Under the pieces are notes generated by a model. That model did not search any database. It saw nothing but the letters and a program-made list of their open reading frames with translations, and was not told where the DNA came from. A stretch of DNA of 64,000 bases from Zongyangia hominis. Lineage in GTDB: Bacteria > Bacillota > Clostridia > Oscillospirales > Ruminococcaceae. Below, in pieces: positions 50,455 to 59,962 of this stretch. The DNA lies in assembly GCF_014385095.1 (NCBI RefSeq), contig NZ_JACRTC010000003.1, forward strand, positions 221,417-285,416, given 5' to 3'. Positions within the stretch are counted from its first letter, which is position 1; each line of letters starts with the position of its first letter. The position numbers and the translations under genes are program-made.

Positions 50455-51438
50455 TTAACCTCGTTCATAATCGCTCTGGGAGAAATAAGAGGGGTAACCG
50501 ATGTCTGCGGTGGGGTGGTTTTGGAGCAGGAAGCGCTTTAAATCAAAGCACAGGTCACAGCGGTTGACGTAACGCTCCCGGGAGGGTGTAAAGCCAAAGC
50601 CCTTGGCATAGTCCCAGAGACCGGCGGGCCCTCTTTCATAGGCGGCGTAAAGGGCGGGATATTTCTCCCGGTCCAAAACCCCGTCCACGTCGGCCAAAGC
50701 GATGGTAAAGCCGGTGCAGACCGGCGGAATATAGTTTTCGTAGAGGTCCAAATGGCAGTGGCCGGTGGAGGTCAGGCAGGTGCAGGGTCCGTTTTCTCCC
50801 GCGATGTCCCCCGGCCGCTTTTGCACATAGGCCCCGCGGCACAGGGAGATGGCCCGGCCGTTGCAGTTGAGCCCATAGGAGCGGGCGGCGTCGGACTGGT
50901 AGTCCCCGCCGAAGAGGGCGTCGAACTCTTTAATGGGGTGGGGGACGCTGGTGTCGAGAAGCTCTAGGTCCCCGCCGAAATTGCCGGGCCAGATGAACGT
51001 CCCCATGCCCTCCTTCCGGCACAGGCGGATGAGCTCCTTTTGTTTCGAATAGGGGATAAACTCGTTGTGAAATGGGTCTACCGAAATGAGCAGACAGTCT
51101 ACCCCCACTTTTAGCAGCTGCCGGAGGAGGGAAACGGTCTTTTCCTCCAAGATGTGCCAGGAGGCGTTGGTCTCGATGTATTCGATGCCGATGCCGTGCT
51201 CCTTGGCGAGGGAACAGATGGAAAGGAGCGCCTCGGGGCGAAGAAACGGCTCCCCGCCGCCGATGTGGCAGCTGCGCACCCGGCGGCTTTTCATCCAGGA
51301 GAAGACCCGCCCGGCGGTTTCTACACTCATATAATCCCCCGGCCATCCGGGGGAGGAGGAATAGCAGCAGTGGCGGCACTTGGCGCTGCATTTGTAGTTG
51401 ACGATGACGCCCATGCTGTGGATGGGTCCGATTTTCAT
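50455..51438 (-). CDS. Radical SAM protein, unknown specificity
   Basis: 327 residues. The 4Fe-4S/SAM motif CSAKCRHCC is at residues 17-25, followed by the SAM-binding GGGEPFL. Several extra cysteines (SLCRGAY, GPCTCLTS, VNRCDLCFD) may bind an auxiliary cluster, as in SPASM-type enzymes. No peptide substrate gene is visible next to it, so a peptide-modifying role is only a possibility. ATG 51438 has AAAGGAG 10 bases upstream; the in-frame GTG nine bases earlier is too close. Confidence 0.8.
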   Translation of the reverse strand: MKIGPIHSMGVIVNYKCSAKCRHCCYSSSPGWPGDYMSVETAGRVFSWMKSRRVRSCHIGGGEPFLRPEALLSICSLAKEHGIGIEYIETNASWHILEEKTVSLLRQLLKVGVDCLLISVDPFHNEFIPYSKQKELIRLCRKEGMGTFIWPGNFGGDLELLDTSVPHPIKEFDALFGGDYQSDAARSYGLNCNGRAISLCRGAYVQKRPGDIAGENGPCTCLTSTGHCHLDLYENYIPPVCTGFTIALADVDGVLDREKYPALYAAYERGPAGLWDYAKGFGFTPSRERYVNRCDLCFDLKRFLLQNHPTADIGYPSYFSQSDYERG

Positions 51439-51519
51439 GAGGGGCACGCTCCTTTCCCGGGTTCCTTCGGCAGAAAGGGCTTAAAACGCTCGGTCCGACA
51501 CCCTCCCTGTCCCTTTTTT

Positions 51520-51560
51520 TACAAAACACAGGGGACGTGCGGGCGCGTCCCCTTAAACGG
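51520..51560. terminator. Terminator of the aldo/keto reductase gene
   Basis: GGGGACG / CGTCCCC stem with a GC-rich loop; T-rich downstream on the minus strand. Confidence 0.7.
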
Positions 51561-51562
51561 GT

Positions 51563-52729
51563 CTATTTTCCAAAAATTGCCGCGGCTTTTTCCATCCGCT
51601 CCACCACCGGCACCTGGAAGGGGCAGTTGCGCTCGCAGCTGCGGCAGGCGATGCACTCGCTGGCGTGGTGCTCCAAAGCCTCATAGTGGGCCCGGATGGT
51701 GGCGGGCACCTCCGGCTCCGCGGCGGCCAGGTCCAGGAACTTGCCCACCTGGGCCACGTCGATGTGCTTGGGGCAGGGGAGGCAGTGGTTACAGTACATG
51801 CACTGGCCCTTGGCGGCGGCAAACTGCCAAGCGCCCGCCAGCGCTTCGGTGTAGTCCCGCTCCTGGGCCGAGGCTTTTTCATAGGCCGCGGCGGCGCGGA
51901 CCTCCTCCGGGGTGCGGCAGCCCACCAACACCGAGGAAACGGCCGGGCGGTCCAGGGCGTAGTGGACGCACTGGGCGGGGGTGAGGGAGACCCCCAGCGG
52001 GGAGGTGTCGGCGCTGAGAAGCCGTCCGGCTCCCAGCGGCTTCATGACGGTGATGCCCACCCCCATTCTTTCACAGGTGCGGTAAAGCTGCTCCCTGGCC
52101 GCGTTGATGCCGGCCACACCCTCCCGCCGCTCGGTGATGCCGCCGAACAGGCCGTCCAGGTCGGTCCCGGCGGGGGCGAGGTCAAAGGAGGGGTTGATGC
52201 TGAACATTAGTACGTCGATGAGCCCGGTCTCCACGGCCATCCGGGCGACGCCGGGGTCGTGAGAACTCATGCCCAAAAGGCGGATGACGCCCTCTTTCTT
52301 AAGGCGCTTGGCATACTCGATGACCGGGCTGTGGAAGACCGCTTCAAAGTCGGCGGGGGTGTCCACATAGTGGAGCATGCCGATGTCCACGTAGTCGGTG
52401 CGCAGGCGGACAAGGAAGTCCTCGAAGAAGTGCTCGCACTCGTCAATCTTCCGGGTGCGGCAGTATTGGCCGTTGAGCCAAGCCGCGCCGATGTGGCCCT
52501 GCAAAAGCACCTGGTCCCGCCGCCCGGCCAGCGCGCTGCCGATATCGGTGCGGACCTGGGGCTCGGACATAAAGATATCAAAGATATTCATCCCCTGCTT
52601 GAGAGCTTCGTCCACTACGGCGCGGATGGCGCCGGCCTCCATGCCCTGTAAATGCTCGCAGCCAAGGCCTACCTGGCTGACCAAAACGCCGGATTTTCCC
52701 AGCGGACGGCGTGTAATGTTCTCCTTCAT
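51563..52729 (-). CDS. Aldo/keto reductase with C-terminal 2x[4Fe-4S] domain
   Basis: 388 residues. The N-terminal 270 residues form an AKR barrel (VSQVGLGCEHLQG, YVDIGMLHYVD, VIRLLGMSSHDP). The C terminus carries CMYCNHCLPCPKH and CIACRSCERNCPF, two ferredoxin-like clusters. This architecture is widespread in anaerobes and probably passes electrons between a ferredoxin partner and a carbonyl substrate. The usual catalytic tetrad is only partly recognisable. ATG 52729 follows AGGAG at 8 bases. Substrate unknown. Confidence 0.85.
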   Translation of the reverse strand: MKENITRRPLGKSGVLVSQVGLGCEHLQGMEAGAIRAVVDEALKQGMNIFDIFMSEPQVRTDIGSALAGRRDQVLLQGHIGAAWLNGQYCRTRKIDECEHFFEDFLVRLRTDYVDIGMLHYVDTPADFEAVFHSPVIEYAKRLKKEGVIRLLGMSSHDPGVARMAVETGLIDVLMFSINPSFDLAPAGTDLDGLFGGITERREGVAGINAAREQLYRTCERMGVGITVMKPLGAGRLLSADTSPLGVSLTPAQCVHYALDRPAVSSVLVGCRTPEEVRAAAAYEKASAQERDYTEALAGAWQFAAAKGQCMYCNHCLPCPKHIDVAQVGKFLDLAAAEPEVPATIRAHYEALEHHASECIACRSCERNCPFQVPVVERMEKAAAIFGK

Positions 52730-52789
52730 CGCACTTTCTCCTTTTCTACTGTTCCCGCGGGATGCTTTCTTCCCGTCAGGATAGGCCAA

Positions 52790-52845
52790 AGGCGCCGGGA
52801 CTTCAGCCGGCGCCTATCGTTTGGTAGGAAAGGGGCCCGCGGCCC
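52790..52845 (-). terminator. Hairpins after the ribokinase gene
   Basis: AGGCGCCGG / CCGGCGCCT (52790-52816 region) and GGGGCC/GGCCCC close by. The T run is weak, so termination is uncertain. Confidence 0.4.
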
Positions 52846-52848
52846 CGG

Positions 52849-53745
52849 TTATGCTTTTTGGGTGAGATGGGCGCTCTTTACTTCCTCCATGGTGGGGATG
52901 GATGGGGCCGCGCCGTTTTTGGAGACGGCCAGGGAGGAGGCGATGGAAGCGTATTCCAACGCTTTGGGCACCGGCTCTCCCGCCATGACGGTGGAGAGGA
53001 AAAAGCCGGTAAAAGTGTCCCCGGCGGCGGTGGTATCCACCACCTGGACGTCGTAGATGCCGTGGGTGTAGGTGGACTTTCCGTCGTAGTACATGACACC
53101 CCGCTTGCCTAAAGTGAGCACCACAATGCAACCGGGATAGATGTCCCGCATCTTCCGGGCGATCTTTTCGGGCTCCACTTCCCCGGTCATCTCGTTGCCC
53201 TCGATCTCATTGAGGATAAAGTAGGTGATCTTGCTCAAATCCATTTGGAGGAGCTCCTTGCTGATGGGGGAGGGATTGAGGGCCAGCACCATTCCCTTGG
53301 CATAGGCTTTCTCGATGATGGCGTCGATGGAGCTAATCTCGTTTTGCAATAGCAGCATGTCCCCCTTGTTAAAGTGGGAGAGGACCTCGTCCACATCCTG
53401 GGCGGTGATCTCCTGGTTTGCGCCGCCGTAGAGCAGGATGCAGTTTTGCCCGTTCTTGTCCACCTGGATGATGGCGTGGCCGGTGCGGCCCTCGGTCATT
53501 TTGACGAGAGAGGCGTCGGCGCCGTATTGGGTGAGGACGTCGATGAGCATCTGTCCGTCCACGCCCACCTTGCCGGCGTGATAGACTTCCGCCCCCGCCT
53601 TGGCCAGGGCCACCGACTGATTGAGCCCTTTGCCGCCGCTGAAAATTTCCATTTTGAGGGAAGCGGTGGTTTCACCGGGCCGGACAAAATGATCCATGGA
53701 ATAGACGTTATCAATATTTAACGAACCAAAGTTGAGAATTTTCAT
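52849..53745 (-). CDS. Ribokinase-like PfkB kinase
   Basis: 298 residues, ribokinase size. The N-terminal motif FSGGKGLNQSVALAKAG and C-terminal DTTAAGDTFTGFF (ribokinases have DTTAAGD, fructokinases DTxGAGD) place it near RbsK. AGGAGCG precedes the ATG. The LacI regulator lies 26 bases upstream on the same strand, so the two form an operon for ribose or a related sugar. No ribose transporter is adjacent; the importer at 1-2.35 kb is of the right type but far away. Confidence 0.88.
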   Translation of the reverse strand: MKILNFGSLNIDNVYSMDHFVRPGETTASLKMEIFSGGKGLNQSVALAKAGAEVYHAGKVGVDGQMLIDVLTQYGADASLVKMTEGRTGHAIIQVDKNGQNCILLYGGANQEITAQDVDEVLSHFNKGDMLLLQNEISSIDAIIEKAYAKGMVLALNPSPISKELLQMDLSKITYFILNEIEGNEMTGEVEPEKIARKMRDIYPGCIVVLTLGKRGVMYYDGKSTYTHGIYDVQVVDTTAAGDTFTGFFLSTVMAGEPVPKALEYASIASSLAVSKNGAAPSIPTMEEVKSAHLTQKA

Positions 53746-53771
53746 AGGGAAACGCTCCTTTATGTAAAATC

Positions 53772-54803
53772 TTATCCTTTTTGGCTGCGGATGCTCTCGC
53801 GGATGATGAAGTCGTGCTGGAGAACAAAGCGGTTGTTGGCCGCGGTGTAGGTGGCGTCCCGGTCGGTGACCAGGGAGAAGGTGAGGCGTCCCATCTGCTC
53901 CCGGGGCTGGTTGACGGTGGAGAGGGAGGGGACGGTGTAGCGGCTGATGTCGATGTTGTCAAAACCGATCATGGATACGTCCTGAGGGATGCGCAACCCC
54001 CGCTCGGACAGCACCCGCTTCATGCCGATGGCCAGGTAGTCGGAGGAGGCCATGACGCCGTCGGGGACCTCTTTGGAAAGGATGGAGGTCATGGCGTAAT
54101 AGCCCGCCTCCAATTTGCCCAGCAGCACGTCGTTTGCCACCACAATTTTATTTTCACTGTAAATCCCATGCTGTTTCATGGCGTCGATGACCCCGTCCAT
54201 GCGCTTTTGCACCGGCGCAGACATGACCTTCTGGGTGACATAATAGACGTTCTCGCATCCGTTTTGTATCAGGCAGGTCATAGCGTCGTAGGCGGAACGG
54301 TAGTTGTCGATGACCACATGGGGAATGGTGCCGGTCTCGTCGTACTTGTCCGCGTAGGCCACATGGTTATTGGGGTTCATGAGCAGATTTTGCACCAGCT
54401 GTGTGTCGTCGTCCCCGGTGCCGATAAAGACAAAGCAGTTGACTTTGATACTGCGCAGATAGGAAATCTGCCGCTCCTCCTCCGCCAGGGAATTTTTGGT
54501 CTCGGAGACATAGATGGGGTATCCCGTCTCGTTGCAACGGTCTCTAAGCCCCTTGACGATCTCCAAATAAAAGGAGTTATAGAGATCGGGGACCAGCACC
54601 CCCAGGCAGATATAATGGGACTGGCGCAGAGAGACGGCGAAATTATTGGGCACATAGTTGAGCTTTTTTACGGCGTCGAGCACCTTGTCCCGGGTTTCCT
54701 TACGCACCTTGTCGCTGCTGTTGAGCACCAGCGAAACGGTGGAGGGAGCGACACCGGCTAGGAGCGCGACATCTTTGATCGTTGCAGGCTTGTTTTCTTT
54801 CAT
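53772..54803 (-). CDS. LacI-family regulator (probable ribose-type repressor)
   Basis: 343 residues. Helix-turn-helix ATIKDVALLAGVAPSTVSLV and hinge YVPNNFAVSLRQ, then the ligand-binding domain with VSMIGFDNIDIS and LSTVNQPREQMG. Ribosome site GGTGGGAAG is moderate. Co-directional with the ribokinase gene, which it most likely controls. No clear palindromic operator was spotted upstream in 54804-54945. Confidence 0.9.
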   Translation of the reverse strand: MKENKPATIKDVALLAGVAPSTVSLVLNSSDKVRKETRDKVLDAVKKLNYVPNNFAVSLRQSHYICLGVLVPDLYNSFYLEIVKGLRDRCNETGYPIYVSETKNSLAEEERQISYLRSIKVNCFVFIGTGDDDTQLVQNLLMNPNNHVAYADKYDETGTIPHVVIDNYRSAYDAMTCLIQNGCENVYYVTQKVMSAPVQKRMDGVIDAMKQHGIYSENKIVVANDVLLGKLEAGYYAMTSILSKEVPDGVMASSDYLAIGMKRVLSERGLRIPQDVSMIGFDNIDISRYTVPSLSTVNQPREQMGRLTFSLVTDRDATYTAANNRFVLQHDFIIRESIRSQKG

Positions 54804-54944
54804 TGAGAGCTTCCCACCTTCCAGATTCGGACTTAAAGCGAAGGGATGATCGTTATGTCAATTGGTTAGTATGTCAAAATAAAATCGTTTTTCTACTGTA
54901 ATCATAATATGCCCGCTGTCATTTGTCAACCGAAGATGGACAGA

Positions 54945-54984
54945 GAAAAACGGCTGTTAAATGAGGATTTAACAGCCGTTTTGT
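54945..54984. terminator. Terminator after the HPr-like gene
   Basis: AACGGCTGTTAAAT / ATTTAACAGCCGTT with loop GAGG; T runs both ways. Confidence 0.9.
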
Positions 54985-55019
54985 TCGTTTCGTGCAATGG
55001 GTCAAAAAGCTCCCGAAGA

Positions 55020-55238
55020 TTAGACTCTCCACTTCTCCAGGCTTTCGATGAACTTGCTGTTTTCAGTGACGACCTGTACGGGTTTTGAATAATCCAGCGC
55101 CATCAGTCCAAGGACGGATTTCGCATCCGCGATTTTACCGTCGGTGGTGTGGACGCCCACATCGTCCTCGCAATTCCAAGCCATGTTCATGAATGTCTTT
55201 AAATCTTCAGCGCTTTCCAGCTTGATAAATGCTACCAT
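55020..55238 (-). CDS. HPr-like protein lacking the phosphorylatable histidine
   Basis: 72 residues. The second half, ADAKSVLGLMALDYSKPVQV, matches the HPr regulatory-serine helix. The first half has WNCEDDVGVHTTDGK where HPr carries the His15 loop, so PTS phosphotransfer is not expected. The serine of AKSVLG could still be a phosphorylation site. ATG 55238 is preferred to the TTG two codons earlier. Clostridia often hold such degenerate HPr proteins. Single-gene unit. Confidence 0.8.
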   Translation of the reverse strand: MVAFIKLESAEDLKTFMNMAWNCEDDVGVHTTDGKIADAKSVLGLMALDYSKPVQVVTENSKFIESLEKWRV

Positions 55239-55470
55239 GATCAAAACCTACCTTTCGTTTATCAAATTGCAATCCAATTTTTTACTCTTTGAGTATGGTT
55301 TTATTATAGCACGCTTTTTCACAGATATCAATATTTTTTTAGTAGAAGTGTTAAAAATTAGACGGAATATTTTATGCAGAACTTACAAAAACGCTGGGAT
55401 TCTCCCTGAATGGAGCCAACAGAGCGGGCCAATCTTTTTGAAAGTTTGGCTGTGCCGCCGGCCGGAAATA

Positions 55471-55479
55471 TGGTATAAT
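55471..55479 (+). promoter_or_regulatory. Extended -10 promoter of the DUF4870-like gene
   Basis: TGG-TATAAT 30 bases before the start codon; -35 box not obvious. Confidence 0.5.
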
Positions 55480-55509
55480 AGGCACATATTACAAGCGGGA
55501 GGAAAGAAA

Positions 55510-55845
55510 ATGTCGAATCAAACGCTCAATATGAAGCCCAACGTCGCCGCGGCCCTCTCCTATGTGTTCGGATGGATTTCCGGACTGATCATCTTTTTCC
55601 TAGAGAAACAGGACCGCTATGTCCGCATCCACGCCATGCAGTCCATTCTGGTGTCCGCCATTTTTACCGTTCTCACCGCGGTCATCCGGTTTGTTTTGGG
55701 CTGGTTTTTCCTGGGGAAACTCATTCTTGGCGTTTTGAGCTTTGCCTTCTTCCTCGTCTGGCTCATCTGCATCGTCCAGGCGGCCAGCTACAAGGACTTC
55801 CGCATTCCCTTCATCGGCGCCATCGCTGAGGGAATTGTCGGCTAA
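55510..55845 (+). CDS. Small DUF4870-type membrane protein
   Basis: 111 residues with three hydrophobic segments and the typical start NVAAALSYVFGWISGLIIFF, then KQDRYVRIHAMQSI and the end FRIPFIGAIAEGIVG. These features match the DUF4870/Tic20-like family of unknown role. GGGAGG precedes the ATG; the frame is open far upstream but crosses the HPr promoter. HAD phosphatase follows 26 bases later. Confidence 0.8.
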   Translation: MSNQTLNMKPNVAAALSYVFGWISGLIIFFLEKQDRYVRIHAMQSILVSAIFTVLTAVIRFVLGWFFLGKLILGVLSFAFFLVWLICIVQAASYKDFRIPFIGAIAEGIVG

Positions 55846-55871
55846 ACTTAGCAAAAGGAAGGAAGTGACCC

Positions 55872-56507
55872 ATGAAAGGCGCGATTTTTGACATGGACGG
55901 CACCCTGCTCGATTCCATGGGCGCGTGGGACCGGGTGGTCCCCCTCTTTTTAAAAAAACACGGGGTTGCGGACCCGGGGGACATCAACATCGCCATTGCC
56001 GCCATGACCTTTGTCGACGGCGCGCAGTACACGGTGGACCGGTTTTCCCTGCCCATGACCGCCGCGGACGTCATGAAGGGCCTCAACGACCTGATGCTCT
56101 GGGAGTATACCCATACGGTGCAGCTAAAGCCCGGCGTGCGGGATTATCTTGAAAAGCTCAGGGAGGAGGGCGTCGCCCTGTGCGTGGCCACCGCCACCGA
56201 CCGGGCGCTGGCCCTCCCGGCCTTGGAGCGGCAGGGGATTTTGGACCTGTTCCAGTTTGTGGTGTCGGTGGAGGAAGTGGGGGTCGGCAAAGAGCGCCCC
56301 GAGATCTTCCTCGAGTGCGCCCGGCGTCTCGCCCTGCCGGCCGAGGAATGCTGTGTGTATGAAGACGCCCTCCACAGCATCCAGGCGGCCCGGGGCGCGG
56401 GATTTGCCACCTGCGGCGTGGCCGACGGCGGCAGCGCCGCGGTGGACGCGGGAGAAATTGAGCGGCTCTCCACCTTTTATATCACGAGCTTTGAAGAACT
56501 GTTGTAA
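55872..56507 (+). CDS. HAD-superfamily phosphatase (beta-phosphoglucomutase/GPH-like)
   Basis: 211 residues. Motif I FDMDGTLLDS (residues 6-15) has both catalytic aspartates; motif II is ATATDRA; motif III is GKERPEIF with Lys; and motif IV is VYEDALHS. A four-helix cap lies between motifs I and II, as in phosphoglycolate phosphatase or beta-phosphoglucomutase. AAGGAAGG precedes the ATG. Probably co-transcribed with the small membrane protein upstream. Substrate not evident. Confidence 0.87.
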   Translation: MKGAIFDMDGTLLDSMGAWDRVVPLFLKKHGVADPGDINIAIAAMTFVDGAQYTVDRFSLPMTAADVMKGLNDLMLWEYTHTVQLKPGVRDYLEKLREEGVALCVATATDRALALPALERQGILDLFQFVVSVEEVGVGKERPEIFLECARRLALPAEECCVYEDALHSIQAARGAGFATCGVADGGSAAVDAGEIERLSTFYITSFEELL

Positions 56508-56654
56508 AACGGTTGTCAAACGCGCATTTATTCTTTATAATACAACATAGTGATTTCGTTTCGGCCCCGGGAGCGAAACGCCCGCGCCCTGCGGGGATGG
56601 GGGCCGGACCGCCGGGGGAAAACCGGCGAAAGAAAACCAAAGGCAGATGGAAAA

Positions 56655-56683
56655 GGACAGCACCGATGACGTGCTGTTTTTCC
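56655..56683 (+). terminator. Terminator between the HAD and DUF1846 genes
   Basis: ACAGCAC-CGATGAC-GTGCTGT followed by TTTTCC. It lies 150 bases after the HAD stop and only 44 bases before the DUF1846 start, so attenuation of DUF1846 is possible. Confidence 0.65.
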
Positions 56684-56726
56684 TTGTCAGTTTTAGGATG
56701 GAAAGAGAAAAGCAAGGGGGAACGGG

Positions 56727-58211
56727 ATGAAAAGGCAAGGATTTGACAACGACCAATATGTACAGCTCCAGTCCGAGCACATTCTCAAACGGATTGCAGC
56801 GTTTGGAGGCAAGCTCTATCTGGAATTTGGAGGCAAGCTCTTCGACGATTTCCACGCGTCGCGGGTGCTGCCGGGTTTTGCTCCCGACAGTAAGGTCAAG
56901 ATGCTCTTGGAGCTGAAAGACCAGGCGGAGATCGTTATCGTCATCAACGCCGCGGACATCGAGAAGAACAAGGTCCGCGGGGACCTGGGCATCACCTACG
57001 ACGTGGATGTCCTGCGTCTCATCGACGCCTTCCAGGGCATCGGCCTCTATGTGGGCAGCGTGGTCATCGCCCAGTTTTCCGGACAGCCAGCCGCCGAGAC
57101 CTTCAAAAAGCGGCTGGAGAACCTGGGCATCAAAGTCTACCTTCATTATCCCATCGCCGGTTACCCGGCCAACATCCCCCTGATCGTCAGTGACGACGGC
57201 TACGGCAAGAACGAATATATCGAAACCTCCCGGCCCCTGGTGGTCATCACCGCCCCCGGCCCCGGCAGCGGCAAGATGGCCACCTGCCTGTCCCAGCTCT
57301 ACCATGAGTACAAGCGGGGCATCAAGGCGGGGTACGCCAAGTTTGAAACCTTCCCCATCTGGAACCTGCCCCTCAAGCACCCGGTGAACCTGGCCTATGA
57401 AGCCGCCACCGCCGACCTCAACGACGTCAACATGATCGACCCGTTCCATCTGGAGGCCTACGGGGAGAAGGCGGTCAACTACAACCGGGACGTGGAGATC
57501 TTCCCGGTCCTCAACGCCATCTTTGAAAAGATCGCGGGGACAAGCCCCTATAAGTCCCCCACCGACATGGGGGTCAACATGGCGGGCAACTGTATTGTGG
57601 ACGACGACGCGGTCTGCGAGGCCTCCCGGGAAGAGATCATCCGCCGCTACTACCACGCCCTGTGCGACCAGCGCCAGGGACGGGTGGACGCCGACGCCGT
57701 CTATAAAGTGGAACTGCTCATGAACCAGGCGGGTGTATCCCCCGAAAAGCGGGCGGTGGTCCAGCCGGCTTTAGACCGGGCGGAGGCCACCGGCCTGCCT
57801 GCCGCCGCCATCCAGCTCCCCGACGGAACCATCATCACCGGCAAGACTTCCTCCCTGCTGGGGGCGTCGGCTGCCGTCATCCTCAACGCACTCAAAGCCC
57901 TGGGCGGCATCAACCACGACATGCATCTGATTTCCCCCATCATCATTGAGCCCATCCAGAACCTCAAAATCAAGCACCTGGGCAACCACAATCCGAGGCT
58001 CCACACCGACGAGATTTTGATCGCTCTCTCCATCTGTGCCGCAACCAATCCCACGGCGGAGCTTGCGATGCGCCAACTTCCCAAACTCCGCGGATGCGAG
58101 GCACATTCCTCCGTCATCCTCTCCCAGGTGGACGATTCGGTCTTCCGCAAGCTGGGCATCAACCTGACCTGCGAGCCAAAATATCAAACCAAAAAGCTCT
58201 ATCATAAATAG
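56727..58211 (+). CDS. DUF1846 family protein
   Basis: 494 residues, the standard size of DUF1846. A P-loop-like [20 protein letters not shown] is near residues 174-193, and conserved segments include [32 protein letters not shown] and [16 protein letters not shown]. The family is well conserved in Firmicutes, has a Rossmann-like core and no established role. Strong ribosome site (AAGGGGGAACGGG). Apparently a single-gene unit. Confidence 0.9.
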   Translation: MKRQGFDNDQYVQLQSEHILKRIAAFGGKLYLEFGGKLFDDFHASRVLPGFAPDSKVKMLLELKDQAEIVIVINAADIEKNKVRGDLGITYDVDVLRLIDAFQGIGLYVGSVVIAQFSGQPAAETFKKRLENLGIKVYLHYPIAGYPANIPLIVSDDGYGKNEYIETSRPLVVITAPGPGSGKMATCLSQLYHEYKRGIKAGYAKFETFPIWNLPLKHPVNLAYEAATADLNDVNMIDPFHLEAYGEKAVNYNRDVEIFPVLNAIFEKIAGTSPYKSPTDMGVNMAGNCIVDDDAVCEASREEIIRRYYHALCDQRQGRVDADAVYKVELLMNQAGVSPEKRAVVQPALDRAEATGLPAAAIQLPDGTIITGKTSSLLGASAAVILNALKALGGINHDMHLISPIIIEPIQNLKIKHLGNHNPRLHTDEILIALSICAATNPTAELAMRQLPKLRGCEAHSSVILSQVDDSVFRKLGINLTCEPKYQTKKLYHK

Positions 58212-58282
58212 GCCTGGACGTCTGCGGTGTGGGGCCTGCCTACCTTCCAAATCCATGCGAGCGAGTAGGGTTTCATAGGGGT

Positions 58283-58320
58283 CCCGGGAACGGACAGCTT
58301 TTCGCCTGTCCGTTCCCGGA
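58283..58320 (+). other. Long perfect hairpin without T run
   Basis: CCGGGAACGGACAG / CTGTCCGTTCCCGG with an 8-base loop after the DUF1846 gene. A true terminator follows at 58372. Confidence 0.6.
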
Positions 58321-58371
58321 AGAGGCGAAAAACAAAAGATCACCAAAAGTTAACCATTGTGGGTAATTGTT

Positions 58372-58407
58372 GCACCTTTGGAAGGAGGCTTTCAAAGGTG
58401 CTTTTTT
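58372..58407 (+). terminator. Terminator after the DUF1846 gene
   Basis: GCACCTTTG / CAAAGGTGC with a 12-base loop and six T. Confidence 0.85.
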
Positions 58408-58642
58408 CGCCTTTTTAAGATTTTGGGATGAAACAAGTTCCATCTTTTCCACGGGGCTGTCCGTACAGGAAGAGTGGAAAAGCGGTAAAAGTGCCGGTTT
58501 TTTTGGAAGTTGTGGATGAAACTTGTCCCAAACTGGGAGCGATAGATAGGGCTTTTCATAAAATTGTTATATTTTTAACAAGATGAATCAAACTTCACAA
58601 TAGTTGTGGGAGGAAATGGACGAACTTTGGCATTGTAAAAGC

Positions 58643-58671
58643 TTGTAAAATTCCGGGTAAACTGCTACAAT
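58643..58671 (+). promoter_or_regulatory. Promoter of the class II aldolase gene
   Basis: TTGTAA, 17 bases, TACAAT. The stretch 58408-58640 shows no gene; it has two similar GGATGAAAC segments (about 58425 and 58505), the second followed by TTGTCC. Confidence 0.65.
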
Positions 58672-58745
58672 GAACATGGCGGTAAAATGTAGGGACAATT
58701 CACCGCAAGAAAAACAAATACTGTTTGAAAAAGGAGCGTTTACTT

Positions 58746-59627
58746 ATGTTAGTAACCATGAAAGCAATCCTTGATCGTGCAAGCGAAGGCAATTACGCCG
58801 TTGCAGCGCCAAACGTGGGTTCCGAGCTGGATGCACGCGCAGCCATCGAAATCGCGGAGGAGCTCAACGCACCGATCATTCTTGATGTACATATCACCCA
58901 TCATCCTGATTTTGAGTTCATCGGCCCGGTTTTCCGCAAACTCGCCGAGGAATCCAAAGTTCCGGTCGCCATCAACCTGGATCATGGTGCTGACTTCCAT
59001 CAGGCTATCCTGGCCATCCGCTCCGGTTTCACTTCCATCATGGTTGACCGCTCCATGCTGCCCTACGATGAGAACGTCAAAGAAGTTAAAGAGCTGGTGA
59101 GAATCGCTCACGAAGTCGGCGTTTCTGTCGAGGCTGAGCTGGGCCACGTAGGCAACGGCGAGAACATGGAAGACGCTGGCGTTTACACCGATCCGAAGGA
59201 AGCGCTCCAGTACATTAAAGATACCGGCATCGACTGCCTGGCAGTATCCGTTGGTACCGCTCACGGCGCTTATGTCAATGTCGTTCCCAAACTGCAGTTC
59301 GACCTGCTCAAAGAGATCAAAGAAGTCACCAATAACTTCCCGCTGGTTATGCACGGCGGTTCCGGCACCGGCGACGAGCAGCTGCGCAAAGCTTGCTCCA
59401 TGGGCATCAACAAAGTCAACCTCTGCAACGACCTGCTCAAAGCAGCTGTCGCGGAAGTTGTCAACGCCAACACCGAGGGCAACGGCGCTTACGACCTGTG
59501 GGTCCTGGTTAAGAAGGGCTTCAAACGTCGTCTGGGCGAGCTCATCGAGATCCTGGGTGGAAAAGACAAGGCTTGGACTCCCGAAGTCAAAGGCCTGCCC
59601 ACCTTCGAGATTCAGGCTGGCGAATAA
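58746..59627 (+). CDS. Class II fructose-bisphosphate aldolase family protein
   Basis: 293 residues. Zinc/DHAP-type motifs: INLDHGADF (catalytic Asp, zinc His), EAELGHVGN, VGTAHGAYVNV and VMHGGSGTGDEQL. The family includes fructose- and tagatose-bisphosphate aldolases. Codon choice is strongly biased (GCT/GTT/TCC, few rare codons), like the importer and transketolase genes, which points to high expression and a glycolytic role. ATG 58746 has AAGGAG 9 bases upstream. Own promoter and terminator. Confidence 0.9.
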   Translation: MLVTMKAILDRASEGNYAVAAPNVGSELDARAAIEIAEELNAPIILDVHITHHPDFEFIGPVFRKLAEESKVPVAINLDHGADFHQAILAIRSGFTSIMVDRSMLPYDENVKEVKELVRIAHEVGVSVEAELGHVGNGENMEDAGVYTDPKEALQYIKDTGIDCLAVSVGTAHGAYVNVVPKLQFDLLKEIKEVTNNFPLVMHGGSGTGDEQLRKACSMGINKVNLCNDLLKAAVAEVVNANTEGNGAYDLWVLVKKGFKRRLGELIEILGGKDKAWTPEVKGLPTFEIQAGE

Positions 59628-59644
59628 TCTCTCCTTTTAAAAAA

Positions 59645-59684
59645 GTAAAACCGGTATGGATTTTTCCATACCGGTTTTTTTCTT
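59645..59684. terminator. Terminator after the aldolase gene
   Basis: AAAACCGGTATGGA / TCCATACCGGTTTT with loop TTTT and a long T run. Confidence 0.92.
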
Positions 59685-59719
59685 TTCCTTGGCCCGGCCT
59701 TTCCGACCCAAAGAGCGCG

Positions 59720-59748
59720 TTGACAAGTCATGTTTGTCGCATTATACT
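59720..59748 (+). promoter_or_regulatory. Promoter of mscL
   Basis: TTGACA, 17 bases, TATACT. The leader of about 205 bases (59755-59962) is GC-rich and contains no gene. Confidence 0.75.
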
Positions 59749-59962
59749 GAAAAACAGCGAAGCTGTGCTTGTGGAACAAAGGTCGACGCCGTGGCGCCAA
59801 CGCATTGGGGCGCGGAGAGCTGCACACCCGATAGCGCGGCCTGTTTTACGAAGTGCCATCGATGGAGGCAAACTCCCTTCATGGTCAGCGCAGCCGATCC
59901 AATACAGAAGCGGCGTCCGGCGCATCACGCCCGGCGTGCGCAAAAGCTAAGGAGATGGGCAG

